In this document: in pieces, positions 37,524 to 47,661 of the stretch | Layout of the letters: every line of letters begins with the position of its first letter | Numbering within the stretch: the first letter of the stretch is position 1 | NCBI RefSeq assembly: GCF_016894385.1 | Contig: NZ_CP069812.1 | Location: forward strand, 3,038,001 to 3,102,000 | Source of the DNA: Cupriavidus oxalaticus | GTDB taxonomy: Bacteria; Pseudomonadota; Gammaproteobacteria; Burkholderiales; Burkholderiaceae | DNA: 64,000 nt | Direction: 5' to 3' | Position numbers and translations under genes: made by a program | Notes under the pieces: model-generated | Database searches by the model: none | What the model was told of the DNA's origin: nothing | The model's input: only the letters and a program-made list of their open reading frames with translations

Positions 37524-38339
37524 TTACCGCGATTCGACGAAGGCGAGCAGCGTGGCCAGCATGCCTTGCAGCGCCGGCTGCAACCCCGCCGCGCGCGCCT
37601 CGTCATAGGCGAACGGATACGTCTCGCTCATATACGCACATTGCGACAGCTCGAGCTGCACCGCATGCACCCCATCCTGCGGCTTGCCGTACTGGCGCGT
37701 GATATAGCCGCCCTTGAAGCGCCCGTTCAGCACCGCGGTATGGCCGGGCACCGCGCTGGCCTGCTCGAGCAGCTGGTTCGCCAGCCCCGCGTCGCAGCTC
37801 TCGCCATTGGCCGTGCCGAGGTTGAAATCCGGCAGCCTGCCTTCGAAGAAGCGCGGCAACACCGAGCGGATCGAATGCGCATCCCACAGCGCCACGGTGC
37901 CGTGCGCGGCCTTCAGGCGCGCCAGCTCTGCAGCCAGCGCCTCATGGTAGGGACGCCAGATCGCTTCGCGGCGCGCGGCGATTTCCGCGTCGTCGGGACC
38001 GTTGCTGCCATCGGCGTACAGCGCCGTCTTGTCGAAGGTATCGACCGGGCACAGGCCGGTGGTGTCCTGGCCGGGATACAGGTTGGCATTGTCGGGCGGG
38101 CGGTTCAGGTCGACCACGTAGCGGGAATGCGTGGCAACCAGCACCGACGCGCCGAGTTCGCGGGCAAAGCCGTAGAGGCGTTCCAGGTGCCAGTCGGTAT
38201 CGGGCACGGTGCGCGCCTCGGCAGTCAGGCGCTGCGCGACCGCAGCCGGCACGTGCGTGCCGACGTGCGGCATCGATACCAGCAGCGGGCGCGTGCCGCG
38301 ATGCAGGGTGAAGGCGGGGATATCGGTGGAGAAGGACAT
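37524..38339 (-). CDS. hutG: N-formylglutamate deformylase
   Basis: A 271-residue N-formylglutamate amidohydrolase. The motifs LLVSMPHVGTHVP, DLNRPPDNANLYPGQ (metal and substrate contacts) and ALWDAHSIRSVLPRFFEGRLPDFNLGT (zinc-binding region) are intact. It hydrolyses N-formyl-L-glutamate to glutamate and formate, the last step of the five-step histidine route. It is the final gene of the leftward hut operon, 52 nt after hutF. Confidence 0.94.
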   Translation of the reverse strand: MSFSTDIPAFTLHRGTRPLLVSMPHVGTHVPAAVAQRLTAEARTVPDTDWHLERLYGFARELGASVLVATHSRYVVDLNRPPDNANLYPGQDTTGLCPVDTFDKTALYADGSNGPDDAEIAARREAIWRPYHEALAAELARLKAAHGTVALWDAHSIRSVLPRFFEGRLPDFNLGTANGESCDAGLANQLLEQASAVPGHTAVLNGRFKGGYITRQYGKPQDGVHAVQLELSQCAYMSETYPFAYDEARAAGLQPALQGMLATLLAFVESR

Positions 38340-38391
38340 GTTCTGTGCAATGCGTTGGGCGGTGTCCGAATTTTTCGCGTATTGGCCGGGC

Positions 38392-39798
38392 CTAATCAGC
38401 CAGCAGGCTGGCACGCGCGGCGATGAACTGCCGGGCCGCTTCGGCCTGCAGCGCATGCGCGCCATGCTGCACGCGGCTGCGGCCGGCGGTGCGGACCTCC
38501 GCTAGTGTCTCATGACCGTGGTTGGCGAACACATGGGTGGCCAGCGCCTGCGCGCCGTCGAGGCCGGCCAGCGTCGGGTGCGCGCCGTCCAGCACCACGA
38601 AGTCCGCCTGCTGGCCAGGCGCCAGCCCGGCCGCGGCGCGGCCGCTGGCGCGTGCGCCGCCTGCCACGGCTTCGAGATAGAGGCGGTCGGCCACCTGCAG
38701 GTGGGTATCCGAGGCCAGCACGTTGCGCTGCTGCAGGCCGAGCCGCTGGCCGTACTCGAACAGGCGCAGTTCCTCGGCCACGCTGACGCTGGCATGGCTG
38801 TCCGAGCCGATGCCCCACGCGCCGTGCTGCGCGAGGTACGGCGCCGCCTCGAACACGCCGTCGCCGAGGTTCGCTTCGGTGGTCGCGCAGATGCCGGCCA
38901 CGGCGCCGCTGTGCGCGAGGCGCCGGCGCTCGTCCCAGTCCATGTGCGTGGCGTGCACCAGGCACCAGCGCGCGTCGACGTCGACATGATCGAACAGCCA
39001 TGTCACCGGGCGCGTGCCGGACCAGGCGATGCAGTCGTCCACTTCGCGCTGCTGCTCGGCGATGTGGATATGGACCGGCGCCCGCGCGTCGATCGCCTTC
39101 AGCCCCGCCAGCGCATGCAGCAGGCTGTCTTCGGGCACCGCGCGCAGCGAATGCGGCGCCAGGCCGAGACGCGCGCCGGCCTGCGCGCACGCGGGCGACA
39201 GCCGCTCCAGCAGCCGCAGCATGGCGTCGGTGTCGTGCAAGAAGCGGCGCTGCTCGGCCAGCGGCGGCTTGCCGCCGAAGCCGGCGGTCTGGTACAGCAC
39301 CGGCAGCAGGGTCATGCCGATGCCGGTGCGCTGCGCCGCGCGCAGCAGCCGCAGCGACATCTCGGCGGCATCGGCGTAGGGCTTGCCGTTGGCATCGTGG
39401 TGGACGTAGTGGAACTCGCACACGCTGGTGTAGCCCGCGCGCAGCATCTCGATGTAGAGCTGCGTGGCGATGGCTTCCAGCGTGTCGGGCGAGATCCGCT
39501 GCGCGAAACGGTACATCAGCGTGCGCCAGCTCCAGAACGAATCGGCGCCGGCCGGGTTGTCGCCATGCGGGCGGCTGCGGTATTCGGTCAGCCCGGCAAA
39601 GCCGCGCTGGAATGCGTGCGAATGCAGGTTGGGCATGCCCGGCAGCACCGGGCCCGCGGCGTGCGGCACGTCGGCACTTGCGGCGGCACCGGCCTGCACG
39701 GTGGTCAGGCGGCCCTGGTCGTCCCAGGCGAGCAGCACATCGCGCGCCCAGCCTTCGGGCAGCAGGGCCCAGTCTGCGAACAACTGCGATGCGCTCAT
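38392..39798 (-). CDS. hutF: Formimidoylglutamate deiminase
   Basis: A 468-residue amidohydrolase-superfamily enzyme. The zinc ligands are visible in [14 protein letters not shown] (HxH), the later HIHIAEQ and THMDWDE, and the terminal Asp in [12 protein letters not shown]. It deiminates N-formimino-glutamate to N-formyl-glutamate and ammonia, so this organism uses the HutF-HutG branch rather than formimidoylglutamase. The start ATG overlaps the hutI stop by four bases. Confidence 0.95.
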   Translation of the reverse strand: MSASQLFADWALLPEGWARDVLLAWDDQGRLTTVQAGAAASADVPHAAGPVLPGMPNLHSHAFQRGFAGLTEYRSRPHGDNPAGADSFWSWRTLMYRFAQRISPDTLEAIATQLYIEMLRAGYTSVCEFHYVHHDANGKPYADAAEMSLRLLRAAQRTGIGMTLLPVLYQTAGFGGKPPLAEQRRFLHDTDAMLRLLERLSPACAQAGARLGLAPHSLRAVPEDSLLHALAGLKAIDARAPVHIHIAEQQREVDDCIAWSGTRPVTWLFDHVDVDARWCLVHATHMDWDERRRLAHSGAVAGICATTEANLGDGVFEAAPYLAQHGAWGIGSDSHASVSVAEELRLFEYGQRLGLQQRNVLASDTHLQVADRLYLEAVAGGARASGRAAAGLAPGQQADFVVLDGAHPTLAGLDGAQALATHVFANHGHETLAEVRTAGRSRVQHGAHALQAEAARQFIAARASLLAD

Positions 39799-41069
39799 GG
39801 CTGTCCCTCCGCTTGCGTCGGATATACGCGCCCTTGACGCACGACCGTCGCGGCGGGGTTGCGGCCGAACCAGTACGCTAGCTCCGCCGGCGAATCGACG
39901 CGCCAGAGCACGAAGTCGGCCCCGCGCCCCGCTTCCAGCTTGCCGTGACGATCCGATGCGCCCAGCGCACGCGCCGCATGCAGGGTCACCCCCGCCAGCG
40001 CTTCGGGCACCGTCAGGCGGAACAGCGTGCAGGCCATATTCATCATCAGCAGCAGCGACGTCACCGGCGACGTGCCGGGGTTGTGGTCGGTCGAGATCGC
40101 CATCGGCACGCCGTACTGGCGCAGCAGCGCGATCGGCGGCAGGTTGGTGTCGCGCAGGAAATAGTAGGCGCCGGGCAGCAGCACCGCGACCGTGCCGGCT
40201 TCCGCCATTGCGGCCACGCCGGCCTCGTCGAGATGTTCGAGGTGGTCCGCCGACAGCGCGCGATGGCGCGCGGCCAGCGCCGCGCCGCCGAGGTTGCTGA
40301 GCTGCTCGGCGTGCAGCTTGACGCGCAGGCCATGGCGCGCGGCGGCGTCGAAGACGCGTTCGGTCTGCGCGATCGAGAAACCGATCGATTCGCAGAAGGC
40401 ATCGACGGCGTCGACCAGCCCTTCTTCGGCCAGCGCCGGCAGCATGGTGCCGCACACCAGGTCGATGTAGTCATCGGCGCGGCCCGCGTACTCGGGCGGC
40501 AGCGCGTGCGCGCCGAGGAAGGTGGTGCGCACCGCGACGCCGAACTGCTCGCCGAGACGGCGCGCCACGCGCAACTGCTTGCGCTCGGCTTCCAGGCTGA
40601 GTCCATAGCCGGACTTGATCTCGATGGCAGTCACGCCTTCGGCGAGCAGCGGTTGCAGGCGCGCGGCGGCCTGCGCGAACAGCGTGTCTTCGTCGGCGGC
40701 GCGGGTGGCGCGCACGGTCGAGACGATGCCGCCGCCGGCGCGCGCGATTTCTTCATAGCCGGCACCGGCCAGCCGCATCGCGAACTCGTCGGCGCGCTGG
40801 CCGCCGTAGACCAGGTGCGTGTGGCAATCGACCAGTCCCGGCGTGATCCAGGCGCCGTGGGCGTCGCGGCGCGGCAGGTCGCGGTGAACCTGTGGCAATT
40901 CTGCCGCGGCGCCAAGCCAGGCAATGCGGCCGTGCTCGACCACGAGCGCGGCATCGCGGATGGCGCGCGCCGGGTCGGCGTCGGGCAACAGGTGGCAGTT
41001 GTGCCAGACACCGTCGGCGCTGGCGGCATTGGCTGCACTGGCGGTGCCAGGTACGGAAGGCAGCGTCAT
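39795..41069 (-). CDS. hutI: Imidazolonepropionase
   Basis: A 424-residue amidohydrolase. The metal motif [17 protein letters not shown] is near residues 80-96, with [23 protein letters not shown] and [10 protein letters not shown] carrying the substrate and remaining metal residues. It hydrolyses imidazolone-5-propionate to N-formimino-glutamate. The start ATG 41067-41069 (MTLPSVPG) overlaps the hutD stop, so hutD-hutI-hutF are translationally coupled. A longer ORF start at 41105 is rejected because of that overlap. Confidence 0.95.
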   Translation of the reverse strand: MTLPSVPGTASAANAASADGVWHNCHLLPDADPARAIRDAALVVEHGRIAWLGAAAELPQVHRDLPRRDAHGAWITPGLVDCHTHLVYGGQRADEFAMRLAGAGYEEIARAGGGIVSTVRATRAADEDTLFAQAAARLQPLLAEGVTAIEIKSGYGLSLEAERKQLRVARRLGEQFGVAVRTTFLGAHALPPEYAGRADDYIDLVCGTMLPALAEEGLVDAVDAFCESIGFSIAQTERVFDAAARHGLRVKLHAEQLSNLGGAALAARHRALSADHLEHLDEAGVAAMAEAGTVAVLLPGAYYFLRDTNLPPIALLRQYGVPMAISTDHNPGTSPVTSLLLMMNMACTLFRLTVPEALAGVTLHAARALGASDRHGKLEAGRGADFVLWRVDSPAELAYWFGRNPAATVVRQGRVYPTQAEGQP

Positions 41070-41671
41070 TGGTCGGACTCCATTTCCAGCGTGACACACA
41101 GACACAGCGCTTCATCGGCCGCATCATCGGCGCCTGGCGCGAAGACTTGCCGGCCAGCGGGTTCGCCGGCGGGATACAGCACGCCCTGCCCCGCGTCCAG
41201 CGCTACGGCCGGCTGCGCGTCCTGCGCCAGCCAGGTGCCGGACACGGCAAGCAGGCAAACAGTATCGGCACCGGTGCCGACGGCAAACCCCTGGCGGAAG
41301 GCGTCGACGCGCGCGCGGCAGCGGCCACGTCGTGTCATCACGTTGAAGTCGCGCGTGGCGCCATCGAGCAGCGCGGCCTGCAGGCCGATGTCGCCCGAGA
41401 AGGCAAACGGTGCGCCCGGCTGGACCAGCCGGTGGCTGAAGCTGCCGTCGTCGGCGCGCAGCATCACGCCGGCGCCGTCGAGCAGCACGATCTGCCGATC
41501 GATGCCGGGGAAAGCGGAGAACGGGCCATCGGCTTCGATATCGGCCACGCTCAGCCGCCACACGAAGTCATCCATGCCGGCACCCGGCGGCCACACCGCG
41601 ATCTCGCGCGTGTTGCCGCCGCCGTTCTTCCAGCGCGTCGGGTCGATGCCCGCGAGCGTGAAAGTCCTCAT
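41066..41671 (-). CDS. hutD: HutD family protein
   Basis: A 201-residue cupin-like HutD protein: [19 protein letters not shown] near residue 13 and [28 protein letters not shown] in the second half are family signatures. HutD is linked to hut operons and has been proposed to set an upper limit on hut expression, perhaps by binding an intermediate; it is not an enzyme of the pathway. It overlaps hutU and hutI by four bases each. Confidence 0.9.
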   Translation of the reverse strand: MRTFTLAGIDPTRWKNGGGNTREIAVWPPGAGMDDFVWRLSVADIEADGPFSAFPGIDRQIVLLDGAGVMLRADDGSFSHRLVQPGAPFAFSGDIGLQAALLDGATRDFNVMTRRGRCRARVDAFRQGFAVGTGADTVCLLAVSGTWLAQDAQPAVALDAGQGVLYPAGEPAGRQVFAPGADDAADEALCLCVTLEMESDQ

Positions 41672-43368
41672 ACGCCCTTCACCATCGGCAGGTTCAGGCC
41701 CTTCTCATGCGCGCATTCGATGGCGATGTCATAGCCCGCATCGGCATGGCGCATCACGCCGGTGGCCGGATCGTTCCACAGCACGCGCTCGATGCGTTTA
41801 GCTGCTGCATCGGTGCCATCGCAGACAATCACCACGCCGGAGTGTTGCGAGAAGCCCATGCCCACGCCGCCGCCGTGATGCAGGCTGACCCAGGTGGCGC
41901 CGCCGGCGGTATTGAGCAGCGCGTTCAGCAGCGGCCAGTCGGACACGGCGTCGGAACCGTCGCGCATCGCTTCGGTCTCGCGGTTGGGCGACGCCACCGA
42001 GCCGCAATCCAGATGGTCGCGGCCGATCACCACCGGCGCCTTCAGCTCGCCGGACTTCACCATCTCGTTGAAGGCCAGGCCGGCGCGGTGGCGCTCGTCC
42101 AGGCCCACCCAGCAGATGCGCGCCGGCAGGCCCTGGAAGGCGATGCGGTCGTGCGCCATGTCGAGCCAGCGGTGCAGGTGCTTGTCCTCGGGGAACAGCT
42201 CCTTCATCTTGGCGTCGGTCTTGTAGATATCCTCGGGATCGCCCGACAGCGCGACCCAGCGGAACGGGCCCTTGCCGCGGCAGAACAGCGGGCGGATATA
42301 GGCCGGCACGAAGCCCGGGAAATCGAAGGCATTGTGCACGCCCTCATCGAACGCGACCTGGCGGATGTTGTTGCCGTAGTCCACCGTCGGCACGCCCAGC
42401 TTCTGGAAGTCGAGCATGGCTTGCACGTGCTTGACGATTGAAGGACGCGCGGCGGCTTCGACCGACTTGGGATCGCGCTTGCGTGCGTCTTCCCACTGCT
42501 CGACCGTCCAGCCTTGCGGCAGGTAGCCGTTGACCAGGTCGTGCGCCGAGGTCTGGTCGGTAACGATATGCGGACGCATGCCGCCGGCCTGCGCGCGCTT
42601 GGCGAGCTCCGGCACGATGTCGGCGGCGTTGCCGAGCAGGCCGACCGAGATCGCTTCCTTCTTGGCCGTGGCCTCGGCGATCATCGCCAGCGCCTCGTCC
42701 AGCGTGGTGGCCTTCTTGTCGAGATAGCGCGTGCGGATGCGGAAGTCGATGCGCGATTCCTGGCACTCGATCGCCAGCACGCAGGCACCCGCGAGCACGC
42801 CGGCCAGCGGCTGCGCGCCGCCCATGCCGCCGAGGCCGGCGGTCAGGATCCATTTGCCCGACAGGTCGCCGTCGTAGTGCTGGCGGCCGGCTTCGACAAA
42901 GGTCTCGTACGTGCCCTGCACGATGCCCTGCGTGCCGATGTAGATCCAGGAGCCCGCGGTCATCTGGCCGTACATCATCAGGCCGGCGCGGTCCAGTTCA
43001 TTGAACTTGTCCCAGGTGGCCCAGTGCGGCACCAGGTTCGAGTTGGCGATCAGCACGCGCGGCGCGTCCGCGTGCGTGCGGAACACGCCGACCGGCTTGC
43101 CCGACTGCACCAGCAGCGACTCGTCCTCGCCCAGGCGGCGCAGGCTGTCGAGGATGGCGTCGAAGCATTCCCAGTTGCGCGCGGCCTTGCCGATGCCTCC
43201 GTACACCACCAGGTCCTGCGGGCGCTCGGCCACGTCGGGGTCCAGGTTGTTCTGGATCATGCGGTAGGCGGCTTCGATCAGCCAGTTCTTGCAGTGCAGC
43301 TGGGTGCCGCGCGGCGCGCGGATTTCGCGCTGGCCGCGCTGGAGGGATTGGGATTCGGGAGCGTTCAT
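41668..43368 (-). CDS. hutU: Urocanate hydratase
   Basis: A 566-residue urocanase. The conserved [23 protein letters not shown] (dinucleotide-binding) and [16 protein letters not shown] blocks are intact, and the family Cys lies in the [11 protein letters not shown] block. It hydrates urocanate to imidazolonepropionate with tightly bound NAD+. It is separated from hutH by about 208 bp that hold a repeat element, so it may have extra transcription or processing signals there. Confidence 0.97.
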   Translation of the reverse strand: MNAPESQSLQRGQREIRAPRGTQLHCKNWLIEAAYRMIQNNLDPDVAERPQDLVVYGGIGKAARNWECFDAILDSLRRLGEDESLLVQSGKPVGVFRTHADAPRVLIANSNLVPHWATWDKFNELDRAGLMMYGQMTAGSWIYIGTQGIVQGTYETFVEAGRQHYDGDLSGKWILTAGLGGMGGAQPLAGVLAGACVLAIECQESRIDFRIRTRYLDKKATTLDEALAMIAEATAKKEAISVGLLGNAADIVPELAKRAQAGGMRPHIVTDQTSAHDLVNGYLPQGWTVEQWEDARKRDPKSVEAAARPSIVKHVQAMLDFQKLGVPTVDYGNNIRQVAFDEGVHNAFDFPGFVPAYIRPLFCRGKGPFRWVALSGDPEDIYKTDAKMKELFPEDKHLHRWLDMAHDRIAFQGLPARICWVGLDERHRAGLAFNEMVKSGELKAPVVIGRDHLDCGSVASPNRETEAMRDGSDAVSDWPLLNALLNTAGGATWVSLHHGGGVGMGFSQHSGVVIVCDGTDAAAKRIERVLWNDPATGVMRHADAGYDIAIECAHEKGLNLPMVKGV

Positions 43369-43453
43369 GGGATTGTTCTCCTTTGGATGGCGCTTGTGGC
43401 GCGATCAGATTGGTGTCAAGGCTTTGGTACGTCGTCGGCTTTCGGATACGCTC

Positions 43454-43569
43454 GCCCTCACCCCCGGCCCCTCTCCCGCGCGCGGGAGAGGGGAGCAAAC
43501 CACTGGCCTCTCCAACACTGTCTGGGGTCTCCCCTCTCCCGCTTGCGGGAGAGGGGCGGGGGTGAGGGC
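43454..43569. repeat. Bipartite GC-rich inverted repeat, copy 2 (between hutH and hutU)
   Basis: Two CTCTCCCGC-hairpin units with GGGGGTGAGGGC ends face each other (43454-43496 and about 43527-43569). This copy lies inside the hut operon, between hutH and hutU. Its hairpins could affect mRNA stability or polarity in the operon. Confidence 0.85.
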
Positions 43570-43576
43570 CGGCGCA

Positions 43577-45151
43577 TCAACTTGCGTTAGTCGGCAGAAT
43601 TTCCCTCACCGCAGCGGGCCACCCCGCCCCCGCGTCCCCCTGCACCACCCACTGCTTCATCGCTTCGATATCCGGCGCCAGATAACGATCGCCCTCCACA
43701 AAATCCACCCGCGCACGGATGCGGGCCAGTTCCTGCTCCACCAGCGGCGACGACTTCAGCGGCCGGTGGAACTCGATGCCCTGTGCCGCGGCCATCGCCT
43801 CGATGCCGACCACCACCGCGGTGTTGGCCGCCATATCGCCCAGCCGGCGCGCGCCGTAGGTGGCCATCGACACATGGTCTTCCTGGTTGGCCGAGGTCGG
43901 CAGGCTGTCCACGCTGGACGGATGCGCCAGCGACTTGTTCTCGGAAGCCAGCGCGGCCGCGGTCACCTGCGCAATCATGAAGCCCGAATTCAAACCGCCA
44001 TCGCGCACCAGGAACGGCGGCAGGCCCGACAGGCCGGTGTCGAGCAGCAGCGCCAGCCGGCGCTCGGAGATCGCGCCGATCTCGGCGATCGCCAGCGCGA
44101 TGATGTCGGCGGCAAAGGCCACCGGCTCGGCATGGAAGTTGCCGCCGGAGATCACGTCGCCCTGCTCCGAAAACACCAGCGGGTTGTCCGAGGCCGCGTT
44201 GGCTTCGATCCGCAGGATGCGCGCAGCGTGCTGCAGGTTGTCCAGGCAAGCGCCCATCACCTGCGGCTGGCAGCGGATCGAGTACGGGTCCTGCACGCGG
44301 CCGCAGGCCTTGTGTGAATCGACGATCTCGCTGCCGTCCAGCATCGCGCGCACGGCGCCGGCCACGGCGATCTGGCCGGCCTGGCCGCGGGCTTCATGGA
44401 TGCGGGCATCGAACGGCTTGACCGAGCCCTTGATCGCTTCCAGCGACAGGGCGCCCGCCACCAGCCCGGCGGCGAAGATGTCCTCGGCGGCGAACAGGCC
44501 GGCCAGCGCCAGCGCGGTCGACACCTGCGTGCCATTGAGCAGCGCCAGGCCTTCCTTCGGGCCAAGCTCGAACGCCTTCAGGCCGGCATGCGCCAGGCCC
44601 TCGGCAGCCGGCACGCGCTTGCCATCGACCAGCACGTCGCCCACGCCGATCAGCGTGCACGACATATGCGCCAGCGGCGCCAGGTCGCCCGAGGCACCGA
44701 CCGAACCCTTGGCGGGAATGCACGGCGTCACGCCGTGGTTGACCAGCGCCAGCAATGCCTCGATCAGCTCCGGACGCACGCCGGAATGGCCGCGCGCCAG
44801 GCTGACCGCCTTGGTGGCCAGGATCAGTCGCACCGTGTCCTCGGCCAAGTCCGGGCCGGTGCCGACGCTGTGCGACAGCACCAGGTTGCGCTGCAGCTGC
44901 GCCAGCTTGTCGTTGGGGATGCGCGTCTGCGCCAGCTTGCCGAAGCCGGTATTGATGCCGTATACCACGGCGTCGGCGTCGATGATGTCCTGCACGGTGG
45001 CCTGCGCGGCGCGCACGCCGGGCCAGGCGGAATCGGCCATGGCCACGCGCACTTCGCCGCGGTAGATGCGGCGCAGGTCGGCCAGGGTGACTTGGCCCGG
45101 CTGCAAGGTCAGCAGCGGGCGGGAGGCTTGGTCGTGTTGGCTCGCAGTCAT
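43577..45151 (-). CDS. hutH: Histidine ammonia-lyase
   Basis: A 524-residue lyase. The MIO prosthetic group forms from Ala153-Ser154-Gly155 in [29 protein letters not shown] near residue 60 and [11 protein letters not shown] near 330 are further family blocks. It converts histidine to urocanate and ammonia. Its ribosome site (CAGGA) lies inside the HutC-like palindrome 10 bp before the start, so repressor binding would block the start of the operon directly. Confidence 0.97.
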   Translation of the reverse strand: MTASQHDQASRPLLTLQPGQVTLADLRRIYRGEVRVAMADSAWPGVRAAQATVQDIIDADAVVYGINTGFGKLAQTRIPNDKLAQLQRNLVLSHSVGTGPDLAEDTVRLILATKAVSLARGHSGVRPELIEALLALVNHGVTPCIPAKGSVGASGDLAPLAHMSCTLIGVGDVLVDGKRVPAAEGLAHAGLKAFELGPKEGLALLNGTQVSTALALAGLFAAEDIFAAGLVAGALSLEAIKGSVKPFDARIHEARGQAGQIAVAGAVRAMLDGSEIVDSHKACGRVQDPYSIRCQPQVMGACLDNLQHAARILRIEANAASDNPLVFSEQGDVISGGNFHAEPVAFAADIIALAIAEIGAISERRLALLLDTGLSGLPPFLVRDGGLNSGFMIAQVTAAALASENKSLAHPSSVDSLPTSANQEDHVSMATYGARRLGDMAANTAVVVGIEAMAAAQGIEFHRPLKSSPLVEQELARIRARVDFVEGDRYLAPDIEAMKQWVVQGDAGAGWPAAVREILPTNAS

Positions 45152-45160
45152 TTGTATGTT

Positions 45161-45174
45161 CCTGTCTATACAGC
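45161..45174. promoter_or_regulatory. HutC-like operator upstream of hutH
   Basis: CCTGTCTATACAGC carries the inverted core CTGT/ACAG around TATA. It lies 10 bp upstream of the hutH start and overlaps the ribosome site and TATAGA. Its exact reverse complement recurs at 48887-48900. It matches the TGTATATACA-type palindrome known for HutC. Confidence 0.7.
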
Positions 45175-45226
45175 TTAGGATAAAAATTGAACCAGAGGCT
45201 GATCCATGCGGCTGGTAACGCGCGGA

Positions 45227-45985
45227 TCAGCCGAAAGCGGGATTGCCGTCGGCGCGGAAGCGGCTGCCGAGGCGGTAGCGGTTGCCCGGATGCAGGCAAC
45301 GAACAAAGGTCACAGGCACGCCGTTGGTCCAGGTGCGGCGGGTCAGCATCAGGCAAGGTTGCGTTGGCGGCATTTCCAGTTGCGCGGCCTGCTCCGGCGT
45401 GGCGGCAATGGCATCGACCACGTGCTCCACCTGATCGTAGGGCACGTGGCGCAACAGGTATTCGCCGGGCTGGGTCGCGCTGAAGTCCTGGCCGATGAAG
45501 TCCGGCGCCACGCGCGGGTTCACATAGCGGTCTTCCAGCTGCACCGGCACGCCGTCCTCGCGATGCACGCACACCGAATGGAACACCGACTCGCCAGTAT
45601 GCAGTTCCAGCGCGGCCGCCACCTCGATCGACGCCGAGACCCGCTCGACCAGGATCACGTCGCAGGCATAGTCATGCCCGCGCATGCGGATCTCGTCCTG
45701 CAGGTTGACCACCGACAGCAGCGTCGACTGCGGCTTGTGCTCGGCGACGAAGGTGCCGACGCCGGCGACGCGCACCACCCGCCCCTGCTCCGACAGCTCG
45801 CGCAGGGCCCGGTTGACGGTCATGCGCGAGACGCCGAAGCGGTTCACCAGTTCCTGCTCCGACGGCACCCGGTCGCCCGGCTGCCACGCGCCGCTCTGGA
45901 TCTGGCGGGCGATGTACTCCTTCACCTGCTGGTAGAGCGCGGTGGGAGAGGAAGCTGGGGTGGCGGAGCCGACGGCGTGGTTCAT
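45227..45985 (-). CDS. hutC: Histidine utilisation repressor HutC (GntR family)
   Basis: A 252-residue GntR/HutC-subfamily regulator with an N-terminal winged helix (QELVNRFGVSRMTVNRALRELSEQGRVVRVAGVGTFV) and a C-terminal UTRA ligand domain (CLMLTRRTWTNGVPVTFVRCLHPG). Urocanate is the usual inducer. It is the last gene of the transporter operon (6 nt after the ATPase) and immediately precedes hutH, so it controls both units and probably itself. Confidence 0.94.
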   Translation of the reverse strand: MNHAVGSATPASSPTALYQQVKEYIARQIQSGAWQPGDRVPSEQELVNRFGVSRMTVNRALRELSEQGRVVRVAGVGTFVAEHKPQSTLLSVVNLQDEIRMRGHDYACDVILVERVSASIEVAAALELHTGESVFHSVCVHREDGVPVQLEDRYVNPRVAPDFIGQDFSATQPGEYLLRHVPYDQVEHVVDAIAATPEQAAQLEMPPTQPCLMLTRRTWTNGVPVTFVRCLHPGNRYRLGSRFRADGNPAFG

Positions 45986-45991
45986 GGCGTT

Positions 45992-46771
45992 TCAGTGCTC
46001 GGCCGCGGCAATGGCCTCGGCGCGGATTTCCTCGGTCAGCCGCGCCTTGAGCGCGGAAAACTCCGGAGAGGTCTTGATCGTGTAATGGCGCGGATGCGGG
46101 AAATCGACCGCGATATCGCTCTTGATCCGACCCGGCCTGGCGGAAAACACCGCCACCCGGTTGGCCATGAAAATGGCCTCGTCGATATCGTGGGTCACGA
46201 ATAATACCGTCTTGCGCGACGCTTCCCATATGCCGAGCAATAACTCCTGCATCAGCACGCGGGTCTGGTTGTCGAGCGCGCCGAACGGTTCGTCGAGCAG
46301 CAGGATCTTGGGATCGTTGGCCAGCGCCCGCGCGATCGCGGTGCGCTGCTGCATGCCGCCCGACAGCTGCTTCGGGTAATGGTGCTCGAATCCGCGCAGC
46401 CCGACGCGCTGGATAAAGAAGTCGCTGCGCTCCTTCTGCTCGGCCGCGCTCATGCCGCGCTCGCGCAGGCCGAAGCGCACGTTCTGCTCGATCGTCAGCC
46501 ACGGGAACAGCGTGTACGACTGGAACACCATGCCGCGGTCGGCGCCCGGGTCGGAGACCGGCTGGCCGTCGAGCAGCACGCGGCCGGTGGAAGGCGTATC
46601 CAGCCCGGCCACGATGCGCAGCAGCGTTGACTTGCCGCAGCCCGATGGACCCAGGATGGTGACGAAGTCGTTGTCGCGCACTTCGAAATCGACCGGCTGC
46701 AGCGCCAGCGTCTGCCCGCCGCGCGGGTTGGAGAAGGTACGCGAGACCTGCTGGATGGACAGTGCGCTCAT
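45992..46771 (-). CDS. ABC transporter ATP-binding protein (NitT/TauT family), hut-linked
   Basis: A 259-residue ATPase with Walker A GPSGCGKST, signature LSGGMQQR, Walker B ILLLDEPF and the switch His in VTHDIDEA. The NitT/TauT family members import small anions and zwitterions such as taurine, sulfonates, nitrate or thiamine precursors. Its start overlaps the permease stop by four bases, and hutC follows 6 nt later, so histidine or urocanate is the likely substrate here. Confidence 0.92.
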   Translation of the reverse strand: MSALSIQQVSRTFSNPRGGQTLALQPVDFEVRDNDFVTILGPSGCGKSTLLRIVAGLDTPSTGRVLLDGQPVSDPGADRGMVFQSYTLFPWLTIEQNVRFGLRERGMSAAEQKERSDFFIQRVGLRGFEHHYPKQLSGGMQQRTAIARALANDPKILLLDEPFGALDNQTRVLMQELLLGIWEASRKTVLFVTHDIDEAIFMANRVAVFSARPGRIKSDIAVDFPHPRHYTIKTSPEFSALKARLTEEIRAEAIAAAEH

Positions 46772-47634
46772 TGGATCGAACTCCACGGGAACAGGCGCTG
46801 GTTGGCGCGCTTGAAGACAAGGTCGGAGACCAGCCCGATGCAGCCGATCACGATGATGCCGAAGATGATCTGCCCGGTATTGAGCAGCGCCTGGCTGTCG
46901 GTGATCATGTGGCCGATGCCCGACGACGAGCCGATCAGCTCGGCCACGATCACGTAGGTCCAGGCCCAGCCCAGCACCAGGCGCAGGATCTCGGCGATTT
47001 CCGGCGCAGCGCCCGGGATCAGCACCCGGCGCACGATGCCGGCGCTGTTGGCACCCAGCGTGTAGGCCGCCTCGACCAGGTCCTTGCGCGCGCCGCCGAC
47101 CGCCACCGCCACCATCAGCACGATCTGGAAGAACGAGCCGATGAAGATCACCAGCAGCTTCTGGGTCTCGCCGATGCCGGCCCACAGGATCAGCAGCGGG
47201 ATGAAGGCGGACGCGGGCAGGTAGCGGCAGAACGAGACAAAGGGCTCGAAGAACGCCTCGGCCGCCTTGTACGAACCCATGAAGATGCCCAGCGGCACGG
47301 CGATCACCGCGGCCAGCACGAAGCCGCCGACCACGCGCCACACCGTCATGCCGATGTCGCCGATGAAGTTGTGCTCGGTGAACAGCAGCACGCCTTCCCT
47401 GGCCATCGTCATCGGATCGGCCAGGAACGTGCGCGACACGAAGCCGCCCAGCGTCACCACGGCCCACAGGCCGAAGAACAGCACGAAGAACGACAGGCCG
47501 AGCATCCAGCGCGTGTTGGGAGAAACCGGCACCAACGGTGCCAGCCACGGGTGGCGCCGGCGCGCGGGCGCCGCCGCGGAGGCGGCAGCTACCGGCGCGG
47601 CCGGGGCGGGAGAACCAATTCGGGCTTGCGTCAT
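46768..47634 (-). CDS. ABC transporter permease (NitT/TauT family), hut-linked
   Basis: A 288-residue integral membrane permease with about six helices and the EAA-like coupling loop EAAYTLGANSAGIVRRVLIPGAAPEI. A Pro/Ala-rich N-terminal tail (residues 1-40) precedes the first helix. It is flanked by its binding protein (27 nt upstream) and its ATPase (4-bp overlap). Confidence 0.92.
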   Translation of the reverse strand: MTQARIGSPAPAAPVAAASAAAPARRRHPWLAPLVPVSPNTRWMLGLSFFVLFFGLWAVVTLGGFVSRTFLADPMTMAREGVLLFTEHNFIGDIGMTVWRVVGGFVLAAVIAVPLGIFMGSYKAAEAFFEPFVSFCRYLPASAFIPLLILWAGIGETQKLLVIFIGSFFQIVLMVAVAVGGARKDLVEAAYTLGANSAGIVRRVLIPGAAPEIAEILRLVLGWAWTYVIVAELIGSSSGIGHMITDSQALLNTGQIIFGIIVIGCIGLVSDLVFKRANQRLFPWSSIQ

Positions 47635-47661
47635 GACGTCACGCCTCCTGGGAACGGCTGG

